Below, one piece after another: positions 1-9,002 of a stretch of 64,000 nt of DNA. Origin of the DNA: Granulibacter bethesdensis (lineage in GTDB: Bacteria; Pseudomonadota; Alphaproteobacteria; Acetobacterales; Acetobacteraceae); contig NZ_CP018194.1 of assembly GCF_001889545.1 (NCBI RefSeq), positions 1,028,501 to 1,092,500 of the forward strand, given 5' to 3'. Below the pieces are notes generated by a model. That model ran no database searches. It had not been told where the DNA came from and saw nothing but the letters and a program-made list of their open reading frames with translations. Each line of letters begins with the position of its first letter. Within the stretch, counting starts at the first letter, position 1. A program made the position numbers and the translations under genes.

Positions 1-1434
1 GGTGAGAAAGTCGGCCAGAACGGCAAGACCTCTGGTGTGATCCCGTTTATTCGCGTGATGGACAGCCTGACCCTGGCCATCAGCCAGGGGTCTCTGCGTC
101 GCGGCTCGGCGGCGGTGTATCTGCCGGTCTGGCACCCGGAAATCGAGGAATTCGTGGAATTGCGCCGCCCCACCGGTGGTGATCCCAACCGCAAGGCGTT
201 GAACCTGCACCACGGTGTGCTGCTATCCGATGCCTTCATGCGTGCGGTTGATCACGATGAGGAATGGGCGCTGCTCTCCCCCAAGGACAAGAGCGTCATC
301 CGCAAGATCTCGGCCCGGGCGCTCTGGATTCGTATCCTGACCGCCCGCATGGAACAGGGCGAGCCGTATATTGTCTTCTCCGACCATGTGAACCGCGCTT
401 TGCCGGAGCATCAGAAACTGGCCGGTCTGGAGGTCAAGACCTCCAATCTGTGCAGTGAGATTACCCTGCCGACCGGAATCGATCAGCATGGCAAGCAGCG
501 CACGGCGGTCTGCTGCCTTTCCAGCCTGAATCTGGAAACCTGGCATGCCTGGAAGGATCATCCGACCTTTATCGAGGACGTGATGCTCTTTCTGGACAAT
601 GTATTGCAGGACTTCATCGACCGTGCGCCGGATACGATGGAGCGGGCGCGATATTCCGCTATGCGTGAACGCTCGGTCGGGCTGGGCGTCATGGGTTTTC
701 ACTCCTTCCTGCAGGCCGAGCGGGTACCGTTTGAAAGCGTGGTCGCCAAGGTTTGGAACCTGCGCATGTTCAAGCATATCCGTGCGCAGGCGGACAAAGC
801 CTCCCGCAGGCTGGCTGCCGAGCGTGGGGCTTGCCCGGATGCGGCGGATTACGGGTTGAACGAGCGCTTCTCCAACAAGATGGCGATTGCGCCCACGGCC
901 TCGATCTCCATCATCGCAGGCAATGCCAGCCCGGGGATCGAGCCGATTGCCGCCAATGTGTTTCTGCAGAAAACCCTGTCTGGCAGCTTCACGGTCCGTA
1001 ATCGCCATCTCCAGCAACTGCTGGCCGAGCGTGGACAGGATAACGAGGATGTCTGGAGCAGCATTACCCTCAACAAGGGCAGCGTGCAGCATCTGGACTT
1101 CCTGACCGATGCGGAAAAAGCCGTGTTCAAGACCGCGTTTGAACTGGATCAGCGCTGGATCATTGAACATGCAGCCGACCGCACGCCCTATATCTGCCAG
1201 AGCCAGTCGGTGAACCTGTTCCTGCCGGCCAATGTGCATAAGCGGGATCTGCATCAGGTGCATATGCTGGCCTGGAAGCGTGGTCTGAAATCCCTGTATT
1301 ACTGCCGCAGCCTGTCCATCCAGCGGGCTGATGCCGTGAGTGAAAAGGCGGTCAGTCTGGATCATCAGACCAGGGACAATCCGGCGGTGGCGGCCAGCAC
1401 CACGAATTATGAGGAATGCCTGTCCTGCCAGTAA
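1..1434 (+). CDS. nrdA: Ribonucleoside-diphosphate reductase class Ia, alpha subunit (5' end missing)
   Basis: Large catalytic subunit of aerobic class Ia ribonucleotide reductase, which reduces NDPs to dNDPs in the cytoplasm. The reading frame is open from base 1, so the N-terminus lies outside the window; 477 residues remain of a usual 600-760. Visible landmarks are the NLCSE motif (catalytic Cys and Glu of the finger loop), a second redox Cys in AVCCLSSLN, the neighbouring tyrosines of the radical-transfer path in KSLYYCR, and the C-terminal CLSC pair that is re-reduced by thioredoxin or glutaredoxin. The beta subunit starts 55 bp downstream, so the two are almost certainly one operon. Family assignment is firm. 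Confidence 0.95.
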   Translation, partial: GEKVGQNGKTSGVIPFIRVMDSLTLAISQGSLRRGSAAVYLPVWHPEIEEFVELRRPTGGDPNRKALNLHHGVLLSDAFMRAVDHDEEWALLSPKDKSVIRKISARALWIRILTARMEQGEPYIVFSDHVNRALPEHQKLAGLEVKTSNLCSEITLPTGIDQHGKQRTAVCCLSSLNLETWHAWKDHPTFIEDVMLFLDNVLQDFIDRAPDTMERARYSAMRERSVGLGVMGFHSFLQAERVPFESVVAKVWNLRMFKHIRAQADKASRRLAAERGACPDAADYGLNERFSNKMAIAPTASISIIAGNASPGIEPIAANVFLQKTLSGSFTVRNRHLQQLLAERGQDNEDVWSSITLNKGSVQHLDFLTDAEKAVFKTAFELDQRWIIEHAADRTPYICQSQSVNLFLPANVHKRDLHQVHMLAWKRGLKSLYYCRSLSIQRADAVSEKAVSLDHQTRDNPAVAASTTNYEECLSCQ

Positions 1435-1489
1435 AAATGGCATGAGGGTGTGATCGCTTCATGACGGCGAAAAATAAAAGGCTTTCGGC

Positions 1490-2509
1490 ATGACGGATGA
1501 GACTATTCAGGGGGCGGCGCCCCGGGCGGAACAGGATGTGCCTGTCCACTTTGATCTGCTGACCGAAAATCCAGTTTACAAGCCGTTCCGCTACCCATGG
1601 GCGTATGAGGCCTGGCTGGTGCAGCAACAGGTGCACTGGCTGCCGGAAGAAGTGCCGCTGGCCGATGACGTGAAGGACTGGCACCGCAATCTGAATGAGG
1701 TGGAGCAGCATCTGGTCACCCAGATTTTCCGCTTCTTCACCCAGTCCGATGTCGAAGTGAATAACTGTTATATGAAGCATTACAGTCAGGTGTTCAAACC
1801 GACTGAAGTGCTGATGATGCTCTCGGCATTTTCGAATATCGAAACAATTCACATTGCCGCGTACAGCCACCTGCTGGACACGATCGGCATGCCTGAAGTC
1901 GAATACTCAGCCTTCCTCAAATACAAGGAGATGAAGGACAAGTACGATTACATGCATAGCTTCTCAGTCGACAGCAAGCGTGAGATCGCGAAGACGCTGG
2001 CGGCATTCGGGGCGTTCACGGAAGGGCTTCAGCTTTTTGCCTCTTTCGCAATTTTGTTGAATTTCCCCCGCTTCGGCAAGCTGAAGGGCATGGGTCAGAT
2101 TGTCAGTTGGTCGGTGCGTGATGAAACCTTGCACTGCCTGTCGATCATCAAGCTGTTTCACGTTTTTATCGACGAAAACAGGGAAATCTGGACTGAGGAT
2201 CTACGGCAGGAGATCCGTCAGATATGCGCCACCATCGTCGAGCATGAGGATGCCTTTATCGATCTGGCCTTCGAACTCGGCTCGGTCGAGGGGCTGGATG
2301 CTGCTCAGGTGAAATCCTATATTCGGTATATCGCTGATCGCAGGCTGGTTCAGCTGGGGCTGGAGCCGCTGTTCCATGTCGAGCGTAATCCGTTGCCATG
2401 GATCGACGATATGCTCAATGCGGTAGAGCATGCGAATTTCTTCGAAAATCGTGCCACAGAATACAGCCGTGCCTCGACCGTCGGGACGTGGGAAGAGGCC
2501 TTTGCATAA
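1490..2509 (+). CDS. nrdB: Ribonucleoside-diphosphate reductase class Ia, beta subunit
   Basis: 339-residue small subunit that carries the diiron-tyrosyl radical and injects it into NrdA. The metal and radical residues are all present: Asp87, then the run ETIHIAAY in which Glu118, His121 and Tyr125 match Glu115, His118 and Tyr122 of the E. coli protein, and a later RDETLH Glu/His pair. The intact tyrosine argues for class Ia rather than the radical-lacking class Ic. It follows nrdA by 55 bp and is followed by a strong terminator at 2574. Confidence 0.95.
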   Translation: MTDETIQGAAPRAEQDVPVHFDLLTENPVYKPFRYPWAYEAWLVQQQVHWLPEEVPLADDVKDWHRNLNEVEQHLVTQIFRFFTQSDVEVNNCYMKHYSQVFKPTEVLMMLSAFSNIETIHIAAYSHLLDTIGMPEVEYSAFLKYKEMKDKYDYMHSFSVDSKREIAKTLAAFGAFTEGLQLFASFAILLNFPRFGKLKGMGQIVSWSVRDETLHCLSIIKLFHVFIDENREIWTEDLRQEIRQICATIVEHEDAFIDLAFELGSVEGLDAAQVKSYIRYIADRRLVQLGLEPLFHVERNPLPWIDDMLNAVEHANFFENRATEYSRASTVGTWEEAFA

Positions 2510-2573
2510 GGCTCATTTTGCAAACAAAACCAGAATATTATAACGCAATAGCATCTAATGAACGAAATAAAAT

Positions 2574-2611
2574 AAAGAGGGGCCTTGTTTAAGGCCCCTC
2601 TTTATTTATTT
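2574..2611 (+). terminator. Rho-independent terminator of nrdAB
   Basis: A perfect 13-bp stem (2574-2586 pairing with 2591-2603, loop GTTT) starting AAAGAGGGGCC is followed by TTTATTTATTT. It lies 65 bp after the nrdB stop and before the next gene. Confidence 0.9.
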
Positions 2612-2670
2612 GCCGCAACAATGTCCTGAAAATCAGTACATCGCTGTCATTCTTTCTGGAAGAGCACCTT

Positions 2671-3327
2671 ATGAAGACCAATCTGTATGCCAGCCGCTTT
2701 TTCCGCCGTGGTGCACTTATTCTGGTGATTGCGGCCGTGGCGGTGATCGGAGCATGGCATGCCGGCCTGTTCGGGGAAGGGAGCGGAACCGGTCAGGAGG
2801 CCAATTTCTCACGCGGTCAGGAGGTTGATGGCCATGCAGGTATCGGCGGTTCTTTCTCATTGACCGATCAGAATGGCCGGACAGTGACAGACCAGACTCT
2901 CAGGGGTCGCTGGATGCTGGTCTATTTCGGTTATACCTTTTGCCCGGATATATGCCCTACCGAGCTGCAGACCATGTCTGCAACTATCAAGGCTCTGGGA
3001 GCGCTTTCAGGTCGGTTGGCACCGGTTTTCGTTACGATTGACCCTGCCCGGGACAGACCGGCAGAACTTGCGGCCTATCTGGCGCATTTTGACCCTGCCA
3101 TTACCGGCCTGACCGGAACAGAAGCGCAAATTTCAACTTTTGCGAGAAAATATCATGTATATTATGCTAGGAAAGGTGAGGGAAAAGACTACAGCATGGA
3201 TCATTCTTCCTATCTTTATCTAATGCGTCCCGATGGATCGTTTGATCGGTTGTTCCCTGGAGGAATGAGCCCGAATGATTTGGCTGCCGCATTGCGTCCC
3301 CTTCTGTCAGAAGCTCCTCATCCATGA
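2671..3327 (+). CDS. SCO1/SenC family copper chaperone-like protein
   Basis: 218 residues. An N-terminal signal anchor (hydrophobic stretch about residues 14-34) places a thioredoxin-fold domain in the periplasm. The CPDIC motif gives the copper-binding CxxxC (Cys91, Cys95), and His178 in MDHSS is the third ligand, so the metal site is complete. Members deliver copper to the CuA site of cytochrome oxidase or act as thiol reductases; no oxidase gene is visible here. The stop codon overlaps the start of the next gene (ATGA), implying translational coupling. Confidence 0.9.
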   Translation: MKTNLYASRFFRRGALILVIAAVAVIGAWHAGLFGEGSGTGQEANFSRGQEVDGHAGIGGSFSLTDQNGRTVTDQTLRGRWMLVYFGYTFCPDICPTELQTMSATIKALGALSGRLAPVFVTIDPARDRPAELAAYLAHFDPAITGLTGTEAQISTFARKYHVYYARKGEGKDYSMDHSSYLYLMRPDGSFDRLFPGGMSPNDLAAALRPLLSEAPHP

Positions 3328-3596
3328 GCGAGTTCCTGTCTTCTTCTCCGCAGATCGAGGTGCCGGGTGGGCCGCGTTTCAGTCGGCGGCTTGCCGACAA
3401 GATCCTGTCAGCTTTTCATCAGGCCTGTGATCAGAATGAGCTGGATGTGGCAGATCGTCTTCTCAAGGTGCTGGAGATGATGATGAGCCGCCGCGCCTCC
3501 AGAATGGATGTAACGCGCCGCCGCTCGATCGAGGCTCTTGTTGCTGCCCATGAGCGGCTTTGGCATCTCCGTCATCCGGGCGGGAAGCAGTTCTGA
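3324..3596 (+). CDS. Small conserved-looking protein of unknown function, coupled to the SCO1-like gene
   Basis: 90 residues, no cysteines, no signal peptide, rich in Arg, Leu and Met and predicted helical. I do not recognise a named family. The ATG overlaps the TGA of the upstream SCO1-like gene by 4 bp, so it is very probably translated from the same mRNA. The gene ends 35 bp before the end of a convergent methyltransferase. Confidence 0.75.
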   Translation: MSEFLSSSPQIEVPGGPRFSRRLADKILSAFHQACDQNELDVADRLLKVLEMMMSRRASRMDVTRRRSIEALVAAHERLWHLRHPGGKQF

Positions 3597-3630
3597 GAGT
3601 GGCTTTTCTCGATCCCTCCTGTTGTGGCTG

Positions 3631-4383
3631 TTAAAAATCCAGCGCTTTTCCAAATCGCAGGATGTCATGAGCCTGAGGGGTAAAGCTGCCATCCTCCTGA
3701 TGCAGGATCAGACCGGGTTCCACCCTGTCAGGTCCACGGGCAGCCTTGATGCCCCGTATGATAATGATTTTGGCGCGCCGTCCCGCTTTTGGCCATAGCG
3801 GATAGAGGGTGATCTCTCCGGCCTTGGCCTCACGCAGGCTGCTCATGGCCTCACTGATGAGTGAAGCAGGCAGGATCAGGCTGATCGAGCCGCGTGGCCG
3901 GACCATGCGACCCAGCGCCTGCACCCACTGACTGACGAGCCCGGCGTGGCGACGTTTGGCCTGATCGCGAAGCGGCAGGGGGGAAGGGGAAGATGCTTCC
4001 TCATGCCATGGCGGATTGGCAAAGACGTGATCACAATTTGGTGGGGCCCCTGGTATCTCCGGTGCAAAGGCCAGAATATCCTGCGCGATAATCGACAGGT
4101 GGTCTTCCAGATGGTTGATCCGGATATTCTGACGGGCCAGCGTCGCAATTTCGCTGGATTTCTCCACTCCCGTGCCCTGAATGCCAGGCACACGATGGGC
4201 AAGGCATAAAAGCCCGGCTCCCGGACCAGTGCCGGCTTCCAGAACGTGCTCTCCGGCCCGGGCGGGAATCGTGGCTGCCAGCAGAACCGGTTCAAGTCCG
4301 GTGCGGAAACCCGTCCGCAACTGGCGGTAGGCAATCGCACCGTTGAGCAGACTGCCTTCGGTGACATCGCTGTTTTCGGTCAT
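3631..4383 (-). CDS. tRNA1(Val) (adenine-N6)-methyltransferase-like protein
   Basis: 250-residue class I SAM-dependent methyltransferase. The SAM-binding motif I is EAGTGPGAG (49-57), an acidic residue follows in GVEKS, and the catalytic motif IV is NPPW (123-126), which marks N6-adenine methylation of nucleic acid. Overall order and length resemble TrmN6/YfiC, which methylates A37 of tRNA1(Val). Substrate is inferred from family only. The gene runs convergently to the small gene ending at 3596. Confidence 0.8.
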   Translation of the reverse strand: MTENSDVTEGSLLNGAIAYRQLRTGFRTGLEPVLLAATIPARAGEHVLEAGTGPGAGLLCLAHRVPGIQGTGVEKSSEIATLARQNIRINHLEDHLSIIAQDILAFAPEIPGAPPNCDHVFANPPWHEEASSPSPLPLRDQAKRRHAGLVSQWVQALGRMVRPRGSISLILPASLISEAMSSLREAKAGEITLYPLWPKAGRRAKIIIIRGIKAARGPDRVEPGLILHQEDGSFTPQAHDILRFGKALDF

Positions 4384-4630
4384 AAGATGAGGTTTTTGAG
4401 CCTGTGGGGTAGCTTGGCAAGGCTTGTTTCCTGACTGGATCGGTCGATCATGATGCCTTGACCCTGTTTTATCCCTGTCGATAGGGTGCGTGGCTGCGCA
4501 AAAGCTTTTATGACATCCTATCCAGCAGAGTGCGTGAGCGATCCCGGGGAGATGCCAAGCTGAGGTAATCTTTGGGGTTATCAGGCTGTTGCTGATCAGA
4601 TTACCGCTTTATCAAGTCCAGGAGACAGCT

Positions 4631-5692
4631 TTGGGCGTCGTCGCCAGTTCACCGGATACAGATATGATCCTGCCGCCGCGTGATGCAGAAGGGGTAGAAG
4701 ATGCCCTGTCAGGCCTGATCGCACTGGTGCAGGACGACCTGACCCTGTGCAATCAGGCTATTATTGATCGTATGGACAGTCAGGTGCCGCTGATCCCGCA
4801 ACTGGCGGCCCATATCGTAGCAGCGGGGGGGAAACGTCTTCGGCCCCTGTTGACGCTGGCCAGTGCCAGGCTCTGTGGATTTGATCCCGCCTTGGCGGGT
4901 GGGGTGCCGCGGCATGTCCATCTGGCAGCCTGCGTGGAGTTCATCCATACCGCGACGCTGCTGCATGATGATGTTGTCGATGAAAGCCGCATGCGGCGCG
5001 GTATGGCCAGTGCCAATGCGGTTTTCGGCAATAATGCTTCCGTGCTGGTCGGCGATTTCCTCTTCGCGCGTGCGTTTCAGTTGATGGTGGAGGACGGATC
5101 GCTTCAGGTTCTGGCGATCCTTTCCAAGGCTGCGGCAACCATTGCGGAGGGCGAAGTCCTCCAGCTCGCCACGCAGAATGATCTGGAGACGCCGGAATCA
5201 CGCTATCTGGAAGTGATTGAGGGCAAGACGGCTTCCCTGTTCGCAGCGGCCTGTCAGGTTGGTGCCGTGGTCGCCGGGCGTCCGACCGAAGTGGAGCAGG
5301 CGCTGTATGATTACGGTATGAGCCTGGGAATTGCGTTCCAGTTGACTGACGATGCGCTCGATTATGCGGCGGATCAGCGTAAACTGGGCAAGACCGTCGG
5401 TGATGATTTTCGTGAGGGCAAGATCACGCTGCCCGTGCTTGCGGCTTTCCATGCGGGTGATGCGGAGGAAAAGCGCTTCTGGCAGCGCACCATTGGCGAG
5501 AGCGACCAGACCGAGGATGATCTGGAGGAAGCTCTGCGCCTTATCGCCAGACATGACACTATTGGCCTTACCCTCGAACGGGCCAGTCTGATGGCGGAGA
5601 AAGCCAAGCGGGCACTGGATATTTTTCCGGATACTCCGCTTCGTCGCAGCCTGTGTGCAGTGGCGGATTATACGGTCTGGCGTGCGCGGTAA
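4631..5692 (+). CDS. Long-chain trans-polyprenyl diphosphate synthase (ubiquinone side chain)
   Basis: Head-to-tail prenyltransferase that extends FPP with IPP to make the ubiquinone tail. The first aspartate-rich motif is in LLHDDVVDESRMRRG and the second is LTDDALDYA; a GGKRLRP motif near residue 60 binds pyrophosphate. I chose the TTG at 4631 because AGGAG lies 6 bp before it (353 residues). The frame is open upstream to another TTG at 4589, and an ATG at 4664 would also give a plausible protein. Chain length (octa- to decaprenyl) cannot be read from the sequence. It stands alone, with about 200 bp of noncoding DNA upstream. Confidence 0.9.
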   Translation: MGVVASSPDTDMILPPRDAEGVEDALSGLIALVQDDLTLCNQAIIDRMDSQVPLIPQLAAHIVAAGGKRLRPLLTLASARLCGFDPALAGGVPRHVHLAACVEFIHTATLLHDDVVDESRMRRGMASANAVFGNNASVLVGDFLFARAFQLMVEDGSLQVLAILSKAAATIAEGEVLQLATQNDLETPESRYLEVIEGKTASLFAAACQVGAVVAGRPTEVEQALYDYGMSLGIAFQLTDDALDYAADQRKLGKTVGDDFREGKITLPVLAAFHAGDAEEKRFWQRTIGESDQTEDDLEEALRLIARHDTIGLTLERASLMAEKAKRALDIFPDTPLRRSLCAVADYTVWRAR

Positions 5693-5707
5693 AACTGTCA
5701 GACGGCG

Positions 5708-6595
5708 TCAGAGCGCCGGGCTGGTGAAAGTGTTGCAGGCTTCCACCTCTCCGGTTTGTAGCCCTTTGCGGAACCAGGCTACGCGCTGGGCCGAGCTTCC
5801 ATGCGTGAAGGAATCCGGCACGACATAGCCGCGTGCACGCTTTTGCAGCCGGTCATCGCCGATCGCGTCAGCAGCGTTCAGGCCCTGTTCGATATCGCCT
5901 TTTTCCAGGATAGCCCGGGCATCGTTGGCCTGCTTTGCCCAGACCCCGGCGAAGCAGTCAGCCTGTAATTCCAGCCGCACGGACAATGCATTGGCCGTGC
6001 CCTGATCGGCTTCCTCTCGTCTGCGGGTGATTTTTCCCAGAATGCCCAGCTGGTTTTGCACATGATGTCCGACCTCGTGTGCAATGACGTAGGCACGGGC
6101 GAAATCTCCCCCTGCTCCCAGCCGTTCCTGCAATTCACGAAAGAAGGATGTGTCGAGGTAAACTTTTTGGTCTACCGGGCAATAAAATGGTCCCATCGCC
6201 GACTGTGCCGTGCCGCAGGCCGAGCGTGTTGCGCCGTCAAACAGCACCAGAATCGGCGGCTGATAGATTTTTCCGTGCGCTTTGAAAATGCTGCTCCACA
6301 CGTCTTCTGTCGAGGCCAGTATACGACTGACGAACCGACGCTGTGGATCCGATCCGGATGGATCGCCCTGTGTTTGCCGGGGTGGGGAAAGGGAGGAGGG
6401 GGCAGGGGATGAAACCGGGCCGCCATTTCCGGTCAGGCTGAGCAGGAGGCGCGGGTCAATGCCGAAATAAAGCCCGACCAGCACAATGGCGATTGTGCCG
6501 AGACCACCAATTTTGATCCCGCCCGGAATAGAGGGGCCGCCAGTACCCCGATCATCCTGAATATTGTTACTTTCACGCTGATCATCGAGTCGCAT
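5708..6595 (-). CDS. Putative neutral zinc metallopeptidase (YpfJ family)
   Basis: 295 residues from the ATG at 6595, which is preceded by AAGGGG; the frame extends further upstream, but family members begin with the MR(W/L)xxxRES(N/D)N-type sequence seen here. A single transmembrane segment (about 30-50) is followed by a Pro/Ser-rich linker and a metallopeptidase domain with HEVGHH as the zinc HExxH, about residue 172, and a later Glu/Asp-rich helix (LELQADCFAGVWA). Probably a membrane-anchored periplasmic protein. Physiological substrate is unknown for the family. Confidence 0.88.
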   Translation of the reverse strand: MRLDDQRESNNIQDDRGTGGPSIPGGIKIGGLGTIAIVLVGLYFGIDPRLLLSLTGNGGPVSSPAPSSLSPPRQTQGDPSGSDPQRRFVSRILASTEDVWSSIFKAHGKIYQPPILVLFDGATRSACGTAQSAMGPFYCPVDQKVYLDTSFFRELQERLGAGGDFARAYVIAHEVGHHVQNQLGILGKITRRREEADQGTANALSVRLELQADCFAGVWAKQANDARAILEKGDIEQGLNAADAIGDDRLQKRARGYVVPDSFTHGSSAQRVAWFRKGLQTGEVEACNTFTSPAL

Positions 6596-6742
6596 ACTGA
6601 TCCCCTTTTGCAAGGGCAGGGTGGTGTCTCGATACGGTTCTGTCCTGCCACGATGCCGTGATCGGGAAGACGTTTGCGGCATCAGGCAGGTTGCATAACC
6701 GGCCATGCCTGATGCCGTTTCGTGATTCAGGCCTTCAGAATT

Positions 6743-7480
6743 TTAACCCTTTTGGGCGGAGGCAGCTTTGCGTGCAGCAGCTTCCTCGGCGCTGGCAACA
6801 CCGCCATGGGCGGCGGACCAGCCCATCGGATCGTCGAGAAAGCGCCGCACGCCGGCCAGTACATCACTGTTGAAATAGCTTTTGTCCTTGCAGGCTTCCA
6901 GCACATCCCACCAGGTGCAGAGGTGATGCAGCGTCAGATCCATGGCCGACAGGGTTTCAAAGCTGCCTGGGAAGACACCGTAGAAAAACACCACGAAGGC
7001 ATGGTTGCACAGTGCCCCGGCATCGCGCAGCGCGCGGGCGAACTGGATCTTGGAACCGCCATCGGTGGTCAGATCCTCGACCAGCAGAGTGTTCAGCCCT
7101 TCCGGAGTATCGCCCTCGATCAGAGCGTTACGGCCGAAGCCTTTCGGCTTCTTGCGGACATAGGCCATCGGCAGGTTCATGCCATCCGCAATCCAGGCGG
7201 CAAAGGGAATACCGGCTGTCTCGCCACCCGCAACAGCCTGAATGGTCTCATAGCCGATATGGCGGCTGAGCTTTTCAATGGCCAGCTGGGTGATTTTCTG
7301 CCGGGCCCGGGGGAAATAGATGATCCGGCGACAGTCGATATAGACGGGGGATTTCCAGCCGGATGTCAGCGTATAAGGTTCATCCGGGCGGAAATTGACG
7401 GCCTTGATCTCCAGCAGCAGACGCGCAGTGGTCAGGGCAGCGTCACGATCCCATTCACTGGTCAGATGCGACGCGGTCAT
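6743..7480 (-). CDS. pyrE: Orotate phosphoribosyltransferase
   Basis: 245 residues; makes OMP from orotate and PRPP in pyrimidine synthesis. The N-terminal TLTSGWKSPVYIDCRR region binds orotate and the PRPP loop is LLVEDLTTDGGSK, slightly changed from the more usual VxTTGGS by an Asp. The C-terminus ends in an Ala/Lys-rich tail (about the last 20 residues) that looks disordered. It is monocistronic here, with a short intergenic gap to the metallopeptidase. Confidence 0.93.
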   Translation of the reverse strand: MTASHLTSEWDRDAALTTARLLLEIKAVNFRPDEPYTLTSGWKSPVYIDCRRIIYFPRARQKITQLAIEKLSRHIGYETIQAVAGGETAGIPFAAWIADGMNLPMAYVRKKPKGFGRNALIEGDTPEGLNTLLVEDLTTDGGSKIQFARALRDAGALCNHAFVVFFYGVFPGSFETLSAMDLTLHHLCTWWDVLEACKDKSYFNSDVLAGVRRFLDDPMGWSAAHGGVASAEEAAARKAASAQKG

Positions 7481-7689
7481 GTGTTCTCGTCCTTGCCGTT
7501 ATCATGTGATCCTGCATGCTGTTAGCGTCTGATGATTGCTCCGTCCATGCTCATACCGCCATGTCTGGTCGGAACAGCATGACGAATTGAGGAGAACACG
7601 GGAAAAACCTGTGCTGTTTGCTTGCGCCGGGGAGGGGAGCAGGATAGAATGAAAGTCATTGCGAATGAATCGCAACGACTTCGGGAAAT

Positions 7690-7935
7690 GTGGCCTTGAG
7701 CAACGACGTCAGCAACATCACACGCCGGTGTGAACGCGCGGTCATTACCGCCTATCGTGAACTGCGTGCATGCGGCAGTGCTGACATGGTAGCATTTCAA
7801 GCCTGCACAACGCTCTATCGCATTCATCATCCGGAGGCTCCGCTCAGTGAAGCGCGGCGCCTGGTGGCGGAGTGGATCGATCATCACATCGTGCGCAGTG
7901 CCAATGGCCCGACGCCAGGTTGCGAGTGCGATTAA
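7690..7935 (+). CDS. Small hypothetical protein, 81 residues
   Basis: The frame starts at GTG 7690 (a TTG at 7696 is the alternative). No signal peptide; it contains three cysteines, one in the C-terminal CECD. I do not recognise the family. Support comes from alpha-proteobacterial codon style and from its tight coupling with the following lipoprotein gene, whose GTG start lies 10 bp before this stop codon. A long minus-strand frame over the same bases (7522-8031) has no comparable support. Confidence 0.6.
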   Translation: MALSNDVSNITRRCERAVITAYRELRACGSADMVAFQACTTLYRIHHPEAPLSEARRLVAEWIDHHIVRSANGPTPGCECD

Positions 7936-8672
7936 GGGATCGGCGGTATCGGCCTCTTTATATCGCTCTGTTGTGTGTTCCGCTGCTGGTCGCCTGTCGT
8001 TCCCGGCTGACTCCCGAGCGCGACCTGACATGTCGTATGACGGTAGATGCCGGTTTTCTCTATGTTATCGACAGTGGCTGGCACACTGCGATCGGTTTCG
8101 ATGCTGTTGACCTGACTGGTGGCCTTGCCATTTTCAAAACCATCTTCCCACATGCAAGGGCAGTGGTGTTTGGATATGGCAAGCGAACTTTCATGACGGC
8201 CCGGCCGCAAACCATATCCGAATATATCATGGGACCAGTGCCGGGACCGGCGGTGATCGAGGTGGTCGGTCTGACCGTCTCGCCGGAGTTTGCTTACGGC
8301 CAGGAGCATGTCAGCCGGTTAAGGCTGCCACGTCAGGATATAGAAGCTGCGGTCTCATGGGTGGCGGATGATCTGGCTGACGACCCGCAAGGGCAGCCGA
8401 GGCTGGTCGGTTTCGAGGAGGGGAAACGTGGTGCATTTTATGTGGCACGTGACCGGTATTCGATGCTCCATACATGCAATCGCTGGTCAGCGGATCTGCT
8501 GCACAGCGCAGGGGTGCCGTTGGAACCGGCCGGTGTCGTGTTGAGCGGGCAACTGATCAGACGGCTGAATCATGCGGCGATCCAGTGCCCATCCGATCAG
8601 CCCCCGGCAGTGATTATCAGCAGGGCGGCAGACGACCATCGGAGCACACGGCGCTCTGCCCCGCCGGAATAA
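7926..8672 (+). CDS. DUF2459 family lipoprotein
   Basis: 248 residues from GTG 7926, preceded by AGG and overlapping the upstream stop. This start gives a clean lipoprotein signal: basic n-region RLRDRRYR, hydrophobic core and lipobox LVAC. The mature part contains DSGWHTAIGF and TCNRWSADLLHSAG, typical of DUF2459, a family of unknown function sometimes linked to urease or transporter loci; no such genes are nearby. The last 56 bp overlap a convergent small lipoprotein gene. Confidence 0.78.
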   Translation: MRLRDRRYRPLYIALLCVPLLVACRSRLTPERDLTCRMTVDAGFLYVIDSGWHTAIGFDAVDLTGGLAIFKTIFPHARAVVFGYGKRTFMTARPQTISEYIMGPVPGPAVIEVVGLTVSPEFAYGQEHVSRLRLPRQDIEAAVSWVADDLADDPQGQPRLVGFEEGKRGAFYVARDRYSMLHTCNRWSADLLHSAGVPLEPAGVVLSGQLIRRLNHAAIQCPSDQPPAVIISRAADDHRSTRRSAPPE

Positions 8673-8778
8673 TGATGACGCGTTCATTGCGGGGCGAGGA
8701 TCCCCCGCCACTGCTGGAACTGCAAGCGGCCAGCGTGGTCAGGATCAGAACAGCACCGGCTTTCCAGACAACGCACAT
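8617..8778 (-). CDS. Small lipoprotein, 53 residues
   Basis: From the ATG at 8778, with AAGGA 7 bp upstream, the product is a signal peptide MCVVWKAGAVLILTTLAAC with a lipobox, then a Ser/Gly-rich linker and a tail with two cysteines (SAVCSDGRLPPC). The mature peptide has only about 35 residues. It may be an outer-membrane lipopeptide of unknown role. It overlaps the end of the convergent DUF2459 gene by 56 bp. Confidence 0.65.
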   Translation of the reverse strand: MCVVWKAGAVLILTTLAACSSSSGGGSSPRNERVIIIPAGQSAVCSDGRLPPC

Positions 8779-8925
8779 AGTAAATTCCTTACGGTCAAAA
8801 AAACTGAAGTGCCAATACAGGCCTATCTCACCTGACATACTTTGTCGGGCGATTTAGGTCAGCATAGGGATACGGTTTTTGGACAAAATAATTCGTGTTG
8901 TCACAAAGACGGCATCAGAAAGACG

Positions 8926-8951
8926 AAAAGCGCCGGTTGCCCGACGCTTTT
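8926..8951 (-). terminator. Terminator downstream of gltA
   Basis: Read on the minus strand: AAAAGCGTCGG, GCAA tetraloop, CCGGCGCTTTT, an 11-bp stem with one T-G wobble ending in a T run. It lies 52 bp after the gltA stop. Confidence 0.75.
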
Positions 8952-9002
8952 GCTTGCATCTTCACGAAAAGACCGCCGGCCATCCAGGCCACGTCACCTT
9001 GA

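Noticed and set aside
223-1443. Long minus-strand open frame (406 codons) opposite nrdA
   Set aside because: It mirrors the codon pattern of nrdA and has no recognisable domain, so it is an antisense shadow.
6722-7525. Plus-strand frame of 267 codons
   Set aside because: It lies opposite pyrE and has no protein-like features.
7522-8031. Minus-strand frame of 169 codons
   Set aside because: Low-quality composition and conflicts with the better-supported small gene and lipoprotein gene on the plus strand.
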